64,000 nucleotides of DNA from Streptomyces caeruleatus (GCF_001514235.1 NZ_KQ948931.1:224153-288152); one strand, 5' to 3'; shown: positions 35,360 to 44,079, numbered from the stretch's first letter. Numbers and translations: made by a program. Notes: generated by a model not told the origin, from the letters alone.

Positions 35360-35365
35360 ACCTCG

Positions 35366-35399
35366 GACCGGTCAGACGCTTCACCGCCTCTGGCCGGTC
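35366..35399 (+). terminator. Hairpin after the att-like remnant
   Basis: An 11-bp stem (35366-35376 with 35389-35399, one G-T pair) follows the tRNA-like end by seven bases, the usual place for a stable-RNA gene terminator. Confidence 0.6.
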
Positions 35400-35725
35400 T
35401 TCGCATGCCCGGACCCGAACGGGCGCGACGCCCCGGGTGACGTGCGTCACGTGAAGCGACGTGGCGTCATTGCAGATGTTTGCGCAAATGCCCGCGACGA
35501 GTGGTGACGTCGATGGTTGCGCAGGTCGTGGACATGATGCCGGGGTGGGCGCCCGGGTGCGGGGGGCCCGTGTGAGCTGGTGTGCATGCCTTCGCGTAAT
35601 CAGGCGGACGCATGCCGTTAAGGAAATCTGCGCGGGACCTGCACATGGCGGCCGTTGCAAACGTCATCGTGGAGGGCGGGCGTAAACACGCACCGTCGCG
35701 CAGTCGCCTGGTGGAACCCGGTCGG
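35400..35725. other. Core intergenic region, no gene seen
   Basis: About 330 bases between the island boundary and the parS/terminator pair. I see no supported coding frame or RNA. Confidence 0.4.
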
Positions 35726-35741
35726 TGTTCCACGTGAAACA
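35726..35741. promoter_or_regulatory. parS: parS, ParB-binding site (variant)
   Basis: tgttccacgtgaaaca fits the general consensus TGTTNCACGTGAAACA exactly. It differs from the site at 30019 by one internal base. It lies two bases from a strong terminator hairpin, outside any gene. Confidence 0.88.
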
Positions 35742-35743
35742 TC

Positions 35744-35783
35744 ACTGTGGGGCGGGAGACCCTCAAGTCTCCCGCCCCACAGT
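35744..35783. terminator. Perfect 17-bp terminator hairpin
   Basis: The stem 35744-35760 pairs with 35767-35783 without mismatch around a six-base loop. It lies 38 bases past the stop of the leftward DUF5324 gene. Confidence 0.85.
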
Positions 35784-35820
35784 CCAGTTCGATGCCCAGG
35801 GCCGTCACCGGCCCTTCACA

Positions 35821-36534
35821 TCACCGGCCCTCGTCGCGCCGGGCCGCCTCCTCCTCGGCTTCCTTCGCCTGCACCTCAGGATCGAGAACAGACTGGCCGC
35901 TGCCGTCCACCGACGACAGACGATTCGCCTCGGGGACCTCGGTCGCAGCCGGAGGCTCGACCAACCAGTCAGGGTTGGCCTGCTTGTCCCACCACTTCCA
36001 GGCCGCGAAAGCGCCGCCCGCCAGAACACCGAGCACCGCCAGCATCTTCGCGGCACGGCCCGCCTTGGCACGCCGCTGATGCTTACGGACCAGCTTCTGG
36101 ATCTCCTTCGGCGAGACCTGACCGCGCAACGCGGCCAACGCGGCCGCACCACGCGCAGTGGCCTCGTCCCTGACGGGCCCGGCCGCGGCCACAGCCTGCT
36201 CCAGCTTCGGCCGGGAGTAGACGGCGGCCTGCCGGGCAGCCTGACGCGTACGGACGGCAGCCTCATGGGCAGCCTGGTCGACCTTCGGCGGCACATGTGC
36301 ACGGGCCTGCTCCAGGCGTGGCGCGACATACGTGCCGTACTGCATAAGGGCCTGCGCGCGGGCCTGCTCGGTGGCCTGCGTCACCTTCGGCGCGAGCCGT
36401 ACGCGCGCCTCGTGCGCGTAGTGCGTAGCCCTGTCCTTGGCGGTGTCGGCGTAGGGCGCCACCACTTCCGCGGCGTGCAGCACGCTGTCCTTCGCCGAGC
36501 CGGTCGCGGCGCGCACGCTGTCGATGCGGGTCAC
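35821..36534 (-). CDS. DUF5324 family protein
   Basis: This 237-residue protein is Ala/Arg/Gln-rich and mostly long amphipathic helices with heptad-like repeats (about 1-140). One membrane helix follows at about 163-180 (MLAVLGVLAGGAFAAWKWW), then an acidic Pro-rich tail. It fits the streptomycete DUF5324 family found beside the cyclophilin gene. Topology suggests a membrane-tethered coiled coil. Function is unknown. Confidence 0.8.
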   Translation of the reverse strand: MTRIDSVRAATGSAKDSVLHAAEVVAPYADTAKDRATHYAHEARVRLAPKVTQATEQARAQALMQYGTYVAPRLEQARAHVPPKVDQAAHEAAVRTRQAARQAAVYSRPKLEQAVAAAGPVRDEATARGAAALAALRGQVSPKEIQKLVRKHQRRAKAGRAAKMLAVLGVLAGGAFAAWKWWDKQANPDWLVEPPAATEVPEANRLSSVDGSGQSVLDPEVQAKEAEEEAARRDEGR

Positions 36535-36860
36535 GGGTTTCCTCCTCCTCGGTGGCGTACGGTAATTCGACTTTCCACCCTTTTACGGATCATGCCTGCC
36601 GGAACGCTCTGCGGCATGTGAGGGCGGGCATATGGGTGCCGATGTGCTTGATCAAGTGCAATAACGGACCAATGCGGGGCAACGTGGCTTGTCGTCGACA
36701 ATGCCACGGTTCTTCCCGTCGCGCCCCCGCCACGGACCGACTCGATGGGTTTTCTGCAAGGAATCAGCCCGGTTGCGTGCGGGTGAACGAACGCCGGGCG
36801 ACGGACACCCACGTCCATGCGAGGATCGGAGGGTCACAGGAAGACAACGGAAGGCAGATC

Positions 36861-37394
36861 GTGGCCGAGCAGCTCTACGCCACCCTGAAGACCAACCACG
36901 GCGACATCGAGGTCCGGCTCTTCCCGAACCACGCGCCGATCACGGTCAAGAACTTCGTCGAACTTGCCCAGGGCGAGCGTGAGTGGACGAACCCCACCAC
37001 CGGCGAGAAGTCCACGGCCAAGCTCTACGACGGCACGGTCTTCCACCGCGTCATCAGCGGCTTCATGATCCAGGGCGGCGACCCCCTCGGCAACGGCACC
37101 GGCGGCCCCGGCTACCAGTTCCAGGACGAGTTCCACCCCGACCTGCGCTTCGACAAGCCCTACCTGCTCGCCATGGCCAACGCCGGGCCCGGCACCAACG
37201 GCTCCCAGTTCTTCATCACGGTCTCCCCGACCACCTGGCTGAACCGCAAGCACACCATCTTCGGCGAGGTCACCGACCCCGCCAGCCAGAAGACCGTCGA
37301 CACCATCGCCGCCGTCCAGACCAACCCGCGCACCGACCGCCCCGTCAACGACATCGTCATCGAGTCGGTCGTCATCGAAACCCGCGAGAGCTGA
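36861..37394 (+). CDS. ppiA: Cyclophilin-type peptidyl-prolyl isomerase
   Basis: This 177-residue cytosolic enzyme starts at GTG 36861 behind GGAAGG; frames upstream have poor codon use. The core motifs are FHRVISGFMIQGGDP (catalytic Arg and the Phe/Met/Gln pocket), GPGTNGSQFFIT and the HTIFGEV segment. It speeds proline isomerisation in folding proteins. An insertion near EWTNPTTGEKSTAKLYDG is typical of actinobacterial PpiA. The length is normal and there is no signal peptide. Confidence 0.95.
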   Translation: MAEQLYATLKTNHGDIEVRLFPNHAPITVKNFVELAQGEREWTNPTTGEKSTAKLYDGTVFHRVISGFMIQGGDPLGNGTGGPGYQFQDEFHPDLRFDKPYLLAMANAGPGTNGSQFFITVSPTTWLNRKHTIFGEVTDPASQKTVDTIAAVQTNPRTDRPVNDIVIESVVIETRES

Positions 37395-37514
37395 GACCGC
37401 GACGCGCACAGCGCCCGACACCTCCCACAGGGAACCAAACGCCCCGCTCGTCCGTAAGGATGAGCGGGGCGGTGCATGAGGACGTGCACCGCGTACGACG
37501 ACCTAGGGGACCTC

Positions 37515-38402
37515 ATGGACCAGCCGGCAGGCAGCCCGCAGGACGCCCAGAGCCTGCCCGTCTGCTACCGCCACCCGGACCGCGAGACCGGCATCCGCTG
37601 CACCCGCTGCGAACGCCCCATCTGCCCCGAATGCATGGTCAACGCCTCCGTCGGCTTCCAATGCCCCAACTGCGTCCGCACCGGATCCGGCACCGGCCGC
37701 GCCCCCAGCGCCTCCCAGCCCCGCACCCTGGCAGGCGGCACCCTCACCGCCGACCCCCGCCTCCTCACCAAGATCCTCATCGGGATCAACCTGGCGATCT
37801 TCATCGCCGTCCAGACCAGCGACGCCCTCCGCAACGACCTGGTCCTCCTCGGCGCATGGCCACCGGCGCCGTACACACCCACCCAAGGCGTCGCGGGAGG
37901 CGAGTGGTACCGCCTGGTCACCTCGATGTTCACCCACGAGGCACCCTGGCACCTCGGCTTCAACATGCTCAGCCTCTGGTGGCTCGGCGGCCCCCTGGAA
38001 ACCGCCCTCGGCCGCGCCCGCTACCTCACGGTCTACTTCGTCTCCGGCCTCGCAGGCAGCGCCCTCGCCTACCTCCTGGCCTCACCGACCACCGCCACAC
38101 TCGGCGCCTCCGGCGCCATCTTCGGCCTGTTCGGCGCCACCGCCGTCCTGATGCGGCGCCTCGACTACGACATGCGGCCGATCATCGCCTTGCTGGTGAT
38201 CAACCTGATCTTCACCTTCGCCCCAGGATTCAACATCTCCTGGCAGGCCCACATCGGCGGCCTCGTCGCCGGCGTGATCACGGGCTACGCGATGGTCCAC
38301 GCCCCACGTGAGCACCGGGCGCTGATCCAGTACGGCACATGCGCGCTGGTCCTGGCTGTCGTGGTGCTCCTGACCCTGCTCAGGACTGCCCAGCTCACTT
38401 AA
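37515..38402 (+). CDS. Rhomboid intramembrane serine protease with N-terminal zinc finger
   Basis: This 295-residue protein starts best at ATG 37515 after AGGGGA. Residues about 16-55 form a B-box-like zinc motif (CYRHPDRETGIRCTRCERPICPECM...CPNC). The rhomboid domain has six helices with HLGFNMLSLWWLG, the catalytic Ser in TLGASGAIFG and the His in WQAHIGGL. It cleaves substrates inside the membrane; the targets are unknown. The zinc-finger fusion is a common actinobacterial form. Confidence 0.93.
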   Translation: MDQPAGSPQDAQSLPVCYRHPDRETGIRCTRCERPICPECMVNASVGFQCPNCVRTGSGTGRAPSASQPRTLAGGTLTADPRLLTKILIGINLAIFIAVQTSDALRNDLVLLGAWPPAPYTPTQGVAGGEWYRLVTSMFTHEAPWHLGFNMLSLWWLGGPLETALGRARYLTVYFVSGLAGSALAYLLASPTTATLGASGAIFGLFGATAVLMRRLDYDMRPIIALLVINLIFTFAPGFNISWQAHIGGLVAGVITGYAMVHAPREHRALIQYGTCALVLAVVVLLTLLRTAQLT

Positions 38403-38411
38403 CGCGCCCTG

Positions 38412-38626
38412 TTGTCCACAGTGGGTGCCGGATCTTGTGCACATTGTGCGGGAACAGCTGTACCCCCTGTCACCGAGCCGCGTTTCCGCAGGTCAGGCAG
38501 GGGGTGAACAGGTTTTCGATTGCGGGCGCCGGTCTGTTAATTCGTCACACCGGCGTCAACGGTCGATGAGTTATCCACAGATCGTCTTTCTTTTTCAACA
38601 CTGTGGACAACGGCTGTGGATAACTC
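38412..38626. promoter_or_regulatory. Cluster of four DnaA boxes
   Basis: The 280-base gap between the rhomboid and crgA genes holds ttgtccaca at 38412-38420, ttatccaca at 38571-38579, and the complements of both at 38602-38610 and 38615-38623. Two of them form a perfect 13-bp inverted repeat (38568-38580 with 38614-38626). ttgtccaca is the preferred Streptomyces DnaA box. It lies outside oriC and may titrate DnaA or regulate the flanking genes. Confidence 0.85.
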
Positions 38627-38682
38627 AGCGGATAGCCCTGGGCAGAGCTGCGTTCACCGTGAAGTGACCGCCCGTTCGGCGG

Positions 38683-38937
38683 CTACTTCCACTGGGTGGA
38701 GACGCCGAATCCGGCGGCGATGAAGCCGAAGCCCACCACGATGTTCCAGTTGCCGAGGGCGTCGATGGGCAGCGAACCGTCAGTCACGTAGAAGACGACG
38801 ATCCAGGCCAGGCCGATGAGGAACATGGCCAGCATCACGGGCGCGACCCAGGCGCGGCTGTTCAGCTTGATGGCTGCCGCCTGCTTCGACGGCGGCGGCG
38901 TGTAGTCGGCCTTCTTGCGGATACGTGACTTCGGCAC
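38683..38937 (-). CDS. crgA: Cell division protein CrgA
   Basis: CrgA helps coordinate FtsZ-ring formation and septation, and in Streptomyces inhibits premature division in aerial hyphae. The start is GTG 38937 after GGAG, giving 84 residues with two membrane helices (about 31-50 and 62-80). The family N-terminus PKSRIRKKADYTPP and the motif SRAWVAPVM are present, ending in GVSTQWK. It is separated from the divergent DUF881 gene by about 140 bases and faces the DnaA-box region. Confidence 0.95.
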   Translation of the reverse strand: MPKSRIRKKADYTPPPSKQAAAIKLNSRAWVAPVMLAMFLIGLAWIVVFYVTDGSLPIDALGNWNIVVGFGFIAAGFGVSTQWK

Positions 38938-39078
38938 GAGGGTCTCTCCTGTCGATGCGCTGCGTGGCCGCGCAGGGAACTGTGGCTGGCTCGGGGCAGC
39001 GTACAAGGGGACTCTGATTGCTCCCCCGGGCGTCCGTTAGCGTAGTGCTTCCGCGGCGCCGAAGGAGATAAGGGTACG

Positions 39079-39855
39079 TTGAGCAATTCTGCCGACTCCC
39101 CCGGGACGGGATCCAGTCCTGTCCGTGGCCGATTCCGGCCGGTGCGGGTGCTGACCGCGGCCGTCTTCGCTCTCGCGGGGCTCATTTTCTTCACCAGTTT
39201 CAACACGGCCAAGGGCACCAACATCCGTACGGACGCCTCGCTGCTGAAGCTGTCGGACCTCATCCAGGAGCGCAGTCACAAGAACGGTCAGCTCAATGAG
39301 TCCAACGCGGTCCTGCGGGATGACGTGGAGGCGTTGGCCGAGCGGGATGACGGCAGTACCCAGGCCGAGGACGACAAGCTGGCGGCGCTGGAGCGGAACG
39401 CGGGGACGCAGAAGCTGTCGGGTGAGGCGATCTCGGTGACGCTGAACGACGCTCCGCCGGACGCGACCGCGAAGCTTCCCGGCTATCCCGAGCCGCAGCC
39501 CGACTACCTGGTCATTCACCAGCAGGACCTGCAGGCCGTGGTCAACGCGTTGTGGCAGAGCGGCGCCAAGGGCATCAAGGTCATGGACCAGCGGTTGATC
39601 TCGACCAGTGCGGTGCGCTGTGTGGGTAACACCCTGATTCTTCAGGGGCGGGTCTACTCGCCGCCGTACAAGATCACGGCGGTGGGGGACCCGGAGAAGA
39701 TGCAGACGGCGCTCGCGGCTTCGCCGGCGATCCAGAACTACATGGTGTACGTGAATGTCTACGGTCTTGGCTGGAAAGTCACCGAGGACGGGACGGTGAC
39801 TCTGCCGGGTTACTCGGGCACAGTGGATCTGCAGTACGCCAAGCCTGTGGAATGA
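39079..39855 (+). CDS. DUF881 family protein
   Basis: This 258-residue protein starts at TTG 39079, a rare start supported by AAGGAG and AAGG upstream and the lack of another. One membrane helix lies at about 24-42. A coiled coil spans 55-105. The DUF881 domain covers 115-255 (YLVIHQQDLQAVVNALWQSGAKGIKVM, RLISTSAVRCVGNTLILQG). The domain is extracytoplasmic. The family occurs beside crgA and sortases across actinobacteria and is suspected in division, but its activity is unknown. Confidence 0.9.
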   Translation: MSNSADSPGTGSSPVRGRFRPVRVLTAAVFALAGLIFFTSFNTAKGTNIRTDASLLKLSDLIQERSHKNGQLNESNAVLRDDVEALAERDDGSTQAEDDKLAALERNAGTQKLSGEAISVTLNDAPPDATAKLPGYPEPQPDYLVIHQQDLQAVVNALWQSGAKGIKVMDQRLISTSAVRCVGNTLILQGRVYSPPYKITAVGDPEKMQTALAASPAIQNYMVYVNVYGLGWKVTEDGTVTLPGYSGTVDLQYAKPVE

Positions 39856-39884
39856 GCCCGCTCTAGTCCTCTCTGGAGCTGCCG

Positions 39885-40598
39885 GTGCGTGTCGTCGTCA
39901 GGACCGTCAGCGAGCTGTGCATCACTGTGGGCTCTGTGATCGTCCTGTTCGTCGTCTATGTGCTGTTCTGGACCGGTGTGAAGGCCGATCACGTCATGGA
40001 CGATCAGATTGATCGGTTACAGGAGCAGTGGGCGCAGGGGGCGGTGCGGCCCACGGCCGCGGCTCCCGGCAGCGAGGCCGGTCAGGGCAAGGGCGCGCAG
40101 GCGAGTCCGCCGACGCCCGCGCCGTACTCTGCGGACAAGCCTTTCGCGATCATGTACATCCCGCGTCTTGGTTTCACGTGGAACAAGCCGGTGCTCGAAG
40201 GCACCGCCACCGGGACCTTGAAGAAGGGGCTCGGTCATTACGCGAGGACCGCGCAGCTGGGGCAGAAGGGGAACTTTTCGGTGGCCGGTCACCGGCGTAC
40301 GTACGGTGATCCCTTCAAGGACTTGCCGAGGCTGAGGCCCGGTGACGCCGTGGTCCTGACCGACGGGACCACCTGGTTCACGTATCGGATCGACAAAGGC
40401 CCTTACAAAACCCTGCCCACGGACATTGAGGTGATCGACGCTGTGCCCCGTAAGTCGGGGTACACGCGTGAGGGCCGCTATCTCACTCTGACCACGTGTG
40501 ATCCGGAGTGGGGGCACAGTCACCGGCTGATCGTGTGGGCCCATCTGGACTCCACCCAGCCTGTGGAGGCCGGGAAACCGGAGGCGTTGCGCCGTTAG
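39885..40598 (+). CDS. Class E sortase, first of three
   Basis: Class E sortases attach LPxTG-like or LAxTG proteins, such as chaplins in Streptomyces, to peptidoglycan. This 237-residue enzyme starts at GTG 39885, has one membrane helix at about 10-32 and a Pro/Ala linker. The catalytic domain carries His in VAGHRRTYG, Cys in LTLTTCDPEW and Arg in HRLIVWAHL. It is 29 bases after the DUF881 gene, so probably cotranscribed. Confidence 0.92.
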   Translation: MRVVVRTVSELCITVGSVIVLFVVYVLFWTGVKADHVMDDQIDRLQEQWAQGAVRPTAAAPGSEAGQGKGAQASPPTPAPYSADKPFAIMYIPRLGFTWNKPVLEGTATGTLKKGLGHYARTAQLGQKGNFSVAGHRRTYGDPFKDLPRLRPGDAVVLTDGTTWFTYRIDKGPYKTLPTDIEVIDAVPRKSGYTREGRYLTLTTCDPEWGHSHRLIVWAHLDSTQPVEAGKPEALRR

Positions 40599-40651
40599 TC
40601 TGTTGGCTGTACGGCGTGAGTCTGGTGCCGTGGTGCGACGAAAGGGACGGC

Positions 40652-40813
40652 ATGTACGGCTGGATCTGGCGGCATCTGCCGGGGAATGCGTGGGTGAGGG
40701 CGCTGATCTCGCTCGCTCTGGTCGTGGCCGTGGTCTACGTCCTGTTCAACTACGTCTTCCCGTGGGCCGAACCGCTGCTGCCCTTCAACGATGTGACGGT
40801 GGACAACCAGTGA
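40652..40813 (+). CDS. Small single-helix membrane protein
   Basis: This 53-residue protein starts at ATG 40652 behind AAAGGGA. It has one strong membrane helix (ISLALVVAVVYVLFNYVFPW) with a short basic cytoplasmic start and an acidic end, DVTVDNQ. Its last codons overlap the GTG of the next gene. It is conserved in position between the first sortase and pabA in streptomycetes, to my recollection. Function is unknown. Confidence 0.75.
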   Translation: MYGWIWRHLPGNAWVRALISLALVVAVVYVLFNYVFPWAEPLLPFNDVTVDNQ

Positions 40814-41448
40814 GCGCGCGCATTCTGGTCGTGGACAACTACGACAGCTTCGTCTTCAACCTGGTCCAGTACCTGTACCAGCTCGGTGCCGAGTGCGAGG
40901 TGCTGCGCAACGACGAGGTGTCGACGGCGCATGCCCAGGACGGTTTCGACGGTGTGCTGCTGTCGCCGGGGCCGGGGACGCCGGAGGAGGCGGGGGTGTG
41001 CGTGGACATGGTCCGGCACTGTGCCTCGACCGGCGTGCCGGTTTTCGGTGTGTGTCTCGGTATGCAGTCGATGCAGGTGGCGTACGGCGGTGTGGTGGAC
41101 CGTGCGCCGGAGCTGCTGCACGGCAAGACCTCGCTGGTGGAGCACGAGGGCAGGGGTGTCTTCGCGGGCCTGCCGACGCCGTTCACGGCGACTCGCTACC
41201 ACTCCCTGGCGGCGGAGCCGGGGACGGTGCCGGCCGAGCTGGAGGTCACGGCTCGTACGCACGACGGGATCATCATGGGGCTGCGGCACCGTGAACTCCG
41301 GGTCGAGGGTGTGCAGTTCCACCCCGAGTCGGTCCTGACCGAGCATGGGCACCGGATGCTGGCCAACTGGCTGGTGGAGTGCGGCGACCAGGGTGCGGTG
41401 GCAAGGTCTGCGGGGCTCGCCCCGGTGGTGGGCAGGGCCACGGCGTGA
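40810..41448 (+). CDS. pabA: Class I glutamine amidotransferase, PabA/TrpG component
   Basis: This 212-residue protein is the glutaminase subunit that feeds ammonia to aminodeoxychorismate or anthranilate synthase, for folate or tryptophan. The catalytic Cys is in FGVCLGMQSMQ and the His/Glu pair in QFHPESVLTEHG. DNYDSFVFNLVQYL opens the protein. The GTG start overlaps the upstream stop, and the protein's own stop overlaps the next sortase start. No partner synthase is adjacent, so the pathway is not fixed by context; pabA is the common name at this locus. Confidence 0.9.
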   Translation: MSARILVVDNYDSFVFNLVQYLYQLGAECEVLRNDEVSTAHAQDGFDGVLLSPGPGTPEEAGVCVDMVRHCASTGVPVFGVCLGMQSMQVAYGGVVDRAPELLHGKTSLVEHEGRGVFAGLPTPFTATRYHSLAAEPGTVPAELEVTARTHDGIIMGLRHRELRVEGVQFHPESVLTEHGHRMLANWLVECGDQGAVARSAGLAPVVGRATA

Positions 41449-42842
41449 CCGCGCTGCGCCCCGAGCGCGAGTCCGGCGCCTCGTACGGGGAGTCCTTCAC
41501 GGACTCCTACGGCGGCGCCGGCGACCAGGGCACCTCGTACGGGCAGCAGCCGTACGAGGGCTCCGGTGCGCTCGGGGAGTGGCAGGGCGGGGAGGACTAC
41601 GTCACGCAGGGGCAGGGGCAGGGGCAGGGGCAGGGGCAGGCGCGGGGCCAGGGGGTCGAGGGGTTCGGCGCTGCGGGGTACGGCGGTGATGGCTACGGCG
41701 GTGAGGGCTTTGCCGCTGACGGTCATGCCGCGGACGCCTATGGGAGTGACGCCTACGGGAGTGACGCCTACGGGGGTGACGACTATGGGGGTGACGACTA
41801 TGGGGGTGAGGGGTATGGCCCCGGCGCCTATGAGGAGCCGTATGAGGCGGCGTCGTACGAGGAGCCGTATGCGGAGCCGTACATACCTCCGGCGGACGAC
41901 GAGACCGTAGCGCTGCGGATAGCGGATCCGCCGACTGCGGGTGCCGGCGAGTCCATATCGGCTTCTGCCGCCTCTTCCGTCACTTCGACCACCGGAACCC
42001 CGACGGGTGGCCGTGCGGCCCGTAGAAAGGCGGCCAAGCGGCGTCATGGGCGCCATGGGGGTTCCCGGCCGGCGTCGGAGGGCGAGGAGACGGAGTCGGG
42101 GTCGGGCTCGGAGAGTTCCGGTGCGCCGCTCTCGCGGGTGGAGGCCCGTAGGCAGGCCAAGGCGCGTAAGCCCAGTCCGGGGGTGCTGGCCAGCCGGGCG
42201 ATCGGTGAGGTGTTCATCACCACCGGTGTGCTGATGCTGCTGTTCGTGAGCTACCAGCTGTGGTGGACGAACGTCCGGGCGCATGCGCAGGCGGACAAGG
42301 AGGCGAGCAGCCTTCAGGACGACTGGGCGAGCGGCAAGCGCAATCCCGGGACGTTCGAGCCGGGGCAGGGCTTCGCCATCCTGCACATCCCGAAGCTGGA
42401 TGTCGTCGTCCCGATCGCCGAGGGCGTCAGCAACAAGAAGGTGCTCGACCGGGGCATGGTCGGTCACTACGGCGAGGGCAAGCTGAAGACGCCGATGCCG
42501 GACGCCAAGACCGGGAACTTCGGGTTGGCGGGGCATCGCAACACCCATGGTGAACCGTTCCGGTACATCAACCGGCTCTCGCAGGGCGACGAGATCGTCG
42601 TGGAGACGCAGGACAAGTACTTCGTGTACAAGATGGCGTCGATCCTGCCGGTGACGTCGCCGAGCAATGTGAGTGTGCTGGATCCGGTTCCGCCGGGGTC
42701 GGGGTTCACCAAGGCGGGCCGCTACATCACACTCACCACGTGTACGCCGGAGTTCACCAGCAAGTACCGGTTGATCGTCTGGGGCAAGATGGTCGAGGAA
42801 CGGCCGCGCAGCAAGGGCAAGCCGGATGCGCTCGTCAGTTAA
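41445..42842 (+). CDS. Class E sortase with long repetitive N-terminus
   Basis: This 465-residue protein starts at GTG 41445, sharing GTGA with the pabA stop. The first about 250 residues are low-complexity: a Gly-Gln run, Tyr-Gly-Ser/Gly-Asp repeats and acidic stretches, all cytoplasmic by topology. A membrane helix lies at about 252-272. The sortase domain has His in LAGHRNTHG, Cys in ITLTTCTPEF and Arg in KYRLIVWG. The unusual tail may bind or phase-separate, but nothing is known. The stop codon is touched by the 3' end of the opposing tnpB gene. Confidence 0.9.
   Translation: MTALRPERESGASYGESFTDSYGGAGDQGTSYGQQPYEGSGALGEWQGGEDYVTQGQGQGQGQGQARGQGVEGFGAAGYGGDGYGGEGFAADGHAADAYGSDAYGSDAYGGDDYGGDDYGGEGYGPGAYEEPYEAASYEEPYAEPYIPPADDETVALRIADPPTAGAGESISASAASSVTSTTGTPTGGRAARRKAAKRRHGRHGGSRPASEGEETESGSGSESSGAPLSRVEARRQAKARKPSPGVLASRAIGEVFITTGVLMLLFVSYQLWWTNVRAHAQADKEASSLQDDWASGKRNPGTFEPGQGFAILHIPKLDVVVPIAEGVSNKKVLDRGMVGHYGEGKLKTPMPDAKTGNFGLAGHRNTHGEPFRYINRLSQGDEIVVETQDKYFVYKMASILPVTSPSNVSVLDPVPPGSGFTKAGRYITLTTCTPEFTSKYRLIVWGKMVEERPRSKGKPDALVS
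41616..41808. repeat. In-frame tandem repeats in the sortase N-terminus
   Basis: Short units of ggggca/cagg repeat around 41616-41643. Units of about 15 bases (gacgcctacgggagt-like, gacgactatgggggt-like) repeat at 41745-41808. Both keep the frame and encode Gly-Gln and Tyr-Gly-x-Asp runs. Length is likely to vary between strains by slippage. Confidence 0.75.
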
Positions 42843-44079
42843 GGGCAGTTGGCTTCCTTCCCCTCCTCCGGGAGGGGAAATCCTGCGGCTCGCGCCGTAG
42901 GGCTTCCTGCTTCGTCGCCGACTGCCCGCCCGGAGTGCTCCGTTGAGGTCTTACACCGGCTCCACAGGCCGACACCGCCAACCCGGCGGCCAAGAGGTTC
43001 TTCGCTGCGTTCACGTCCCGGTCGTGGGCCGTACCACAGCTGGCGCACGTCCAGATACGGACGTTGAGCGGCATCTTGTCCTGCAAGCTGCCACAGGTGG
43101 AGCAGAGCTTGGACGAAGGGAACCAGCGGTCGACCGCGATCACTTCGCGGCCGTACCAGTGGGCTTTGTACTCCAGCAGGCTCCTGAACTCGCTCCACGC
43201 CGCATCGGAGATGGCGCGGGCGAGGCGGCCGTTCTTCAGCAGGTTCCGAACGGTGAGGTCCTCGATCACGATCGTTTGGTTTTCACGAACGAGGCGAGTG
43301 GTGATCTGATGCAAGTGGTCACGCCTGCGATCGGCGATCCGGGCGTGGACCTTGGCGACCTTCCGGCGCGCCTTCTCCCGGTTGTTGCTGCCTGTGGCTT
43401 TGCGGCCATGCTGCCGCTGGGCCTTGGCGAGGCGGCAGCGGTCACGCCGTTCATGCCGGGGATTGGTGATCTTCTCTCCGGTCGACAGGGTCAGCAGGTG
43501 GTCGAGCCCAGCGTCCACGCCGATCGCCGTGCCGGTGGCCGGGAGCGGCTTGACGGACGGATCCTCGCACAGCAGGGACACGTGCCAGCGGCCCGCGCTG
43601 TCCTGGGACACGGTCACCATGGACGGCGATGCGCCTTCTGGGAGGGAACGGGACCACACGATGTCCAGCGGTTCCGTCATCTTGGCCAGGGTCAGCTTTC
43701 CGTTCCGGAACCGGAACGCGCTGGAGGTGTACTCCGCGGATTTTCGGGACCTCTTCTTCGACTTGAACCGCGGGTATTTGGCCCGTTTGGCGAAGAAGTG
43801 GGTGAATGCGGCCTGCAAGTGCCTCAGACACTGCTGGAGCGGGACGGAGGAGACGTCGTTGAGGAATGCCAGATCCTCAGTCTGCTTCCACGCCGTCAGC
43901 ATCACCGATGTTGCGTTGTAGTTGACCCGTTCCTGCCGCAGCGCCCACGCCTCAGTACGTGCCGAGAGCGCCAGGTTGTAGACCTTTCTCACGCATCCGA
44001 ACGTGCGCGACAGCTCCGCTGCCTGCTCATCGGTCGGATAGAAGCGGTACTTGAACGCCCGCTTCACATGAGTGGACAT
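42835..44079 (-). CDS. tnpB: TnpB, RNA-guided nuclease of IS605-type elements
   Basis: TnpB uses a guide RNA made from the element's right end to cut the empty donor site. This 414-residue protein has an N-terminal HTH/OrfB domain (KYRFYPTDEQAAELSRTFG). Its RuvC nuclease has Asp in GVDAGLDHLL (about 189), Glu in IVIEDLTVRNLL (about 273) and Asp in HDRDVNAAKNLLA (about 355). A zinc ribbon CSTCG...CASCG lies just before the last. All catalytic residues are intact. Its stop lies seven bases inside the sortase gene. Confidence 0.93.
   Translation of the reverse strand: MSTHVKRAFKYRFYPTDEQAAELSRTFGCVRKVYNLALSARTEAWALRQERVNYNATSVMLTAWKQTEDLAFLNDVSSVPLQQCLRHLQAAFTHFFAKRAKYPRFKSKKRSRKSAEYTSSAFRFRNGKLTLAKMTEPLDIVWSRSLPEGASPSMVTVSQDSAGRWHVSLLCEDPSVKPLPATGTAIGVDAGLDHLLTLSTGEKITNPRHERRDRCRLAKAQRQHGRKATGSNNREKARRKVAKVHARIADRRRDHLHQITTRLVRENQTIVIEDLTVRNLLKNGRLARAISDAAWSEFRSLLEYKAHWYGREVIAVDRWFPSSKLCSTCGSLQDKMPLNVRIWTCASCGTAHDRDVNAAKNLLAAGLAVSACGAGVRPQRSTPGGQSATKQEALRREPQDFPSRRRGRKPTALN

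Noticed and set aside
35265..35360. Complete tRNA gene
   Set aside because: Only the T-loop and acceptor 3' end fit; no D-arm, anticodon arm or 5' acceptor strand lies upstream.
34813..35440. Two overlapping plus-strand open frames
   Set aside because: No ribosome-binding site, poor codon-position bias, and they run through the tRNA-like remnant and hairpin.
36983..38311. A 442-codon plus-strand frame across cyclophilin and rhomboid genes
   Set aside because: Pro/Arg/His-rich shadow of two well-identified genes in another frame.
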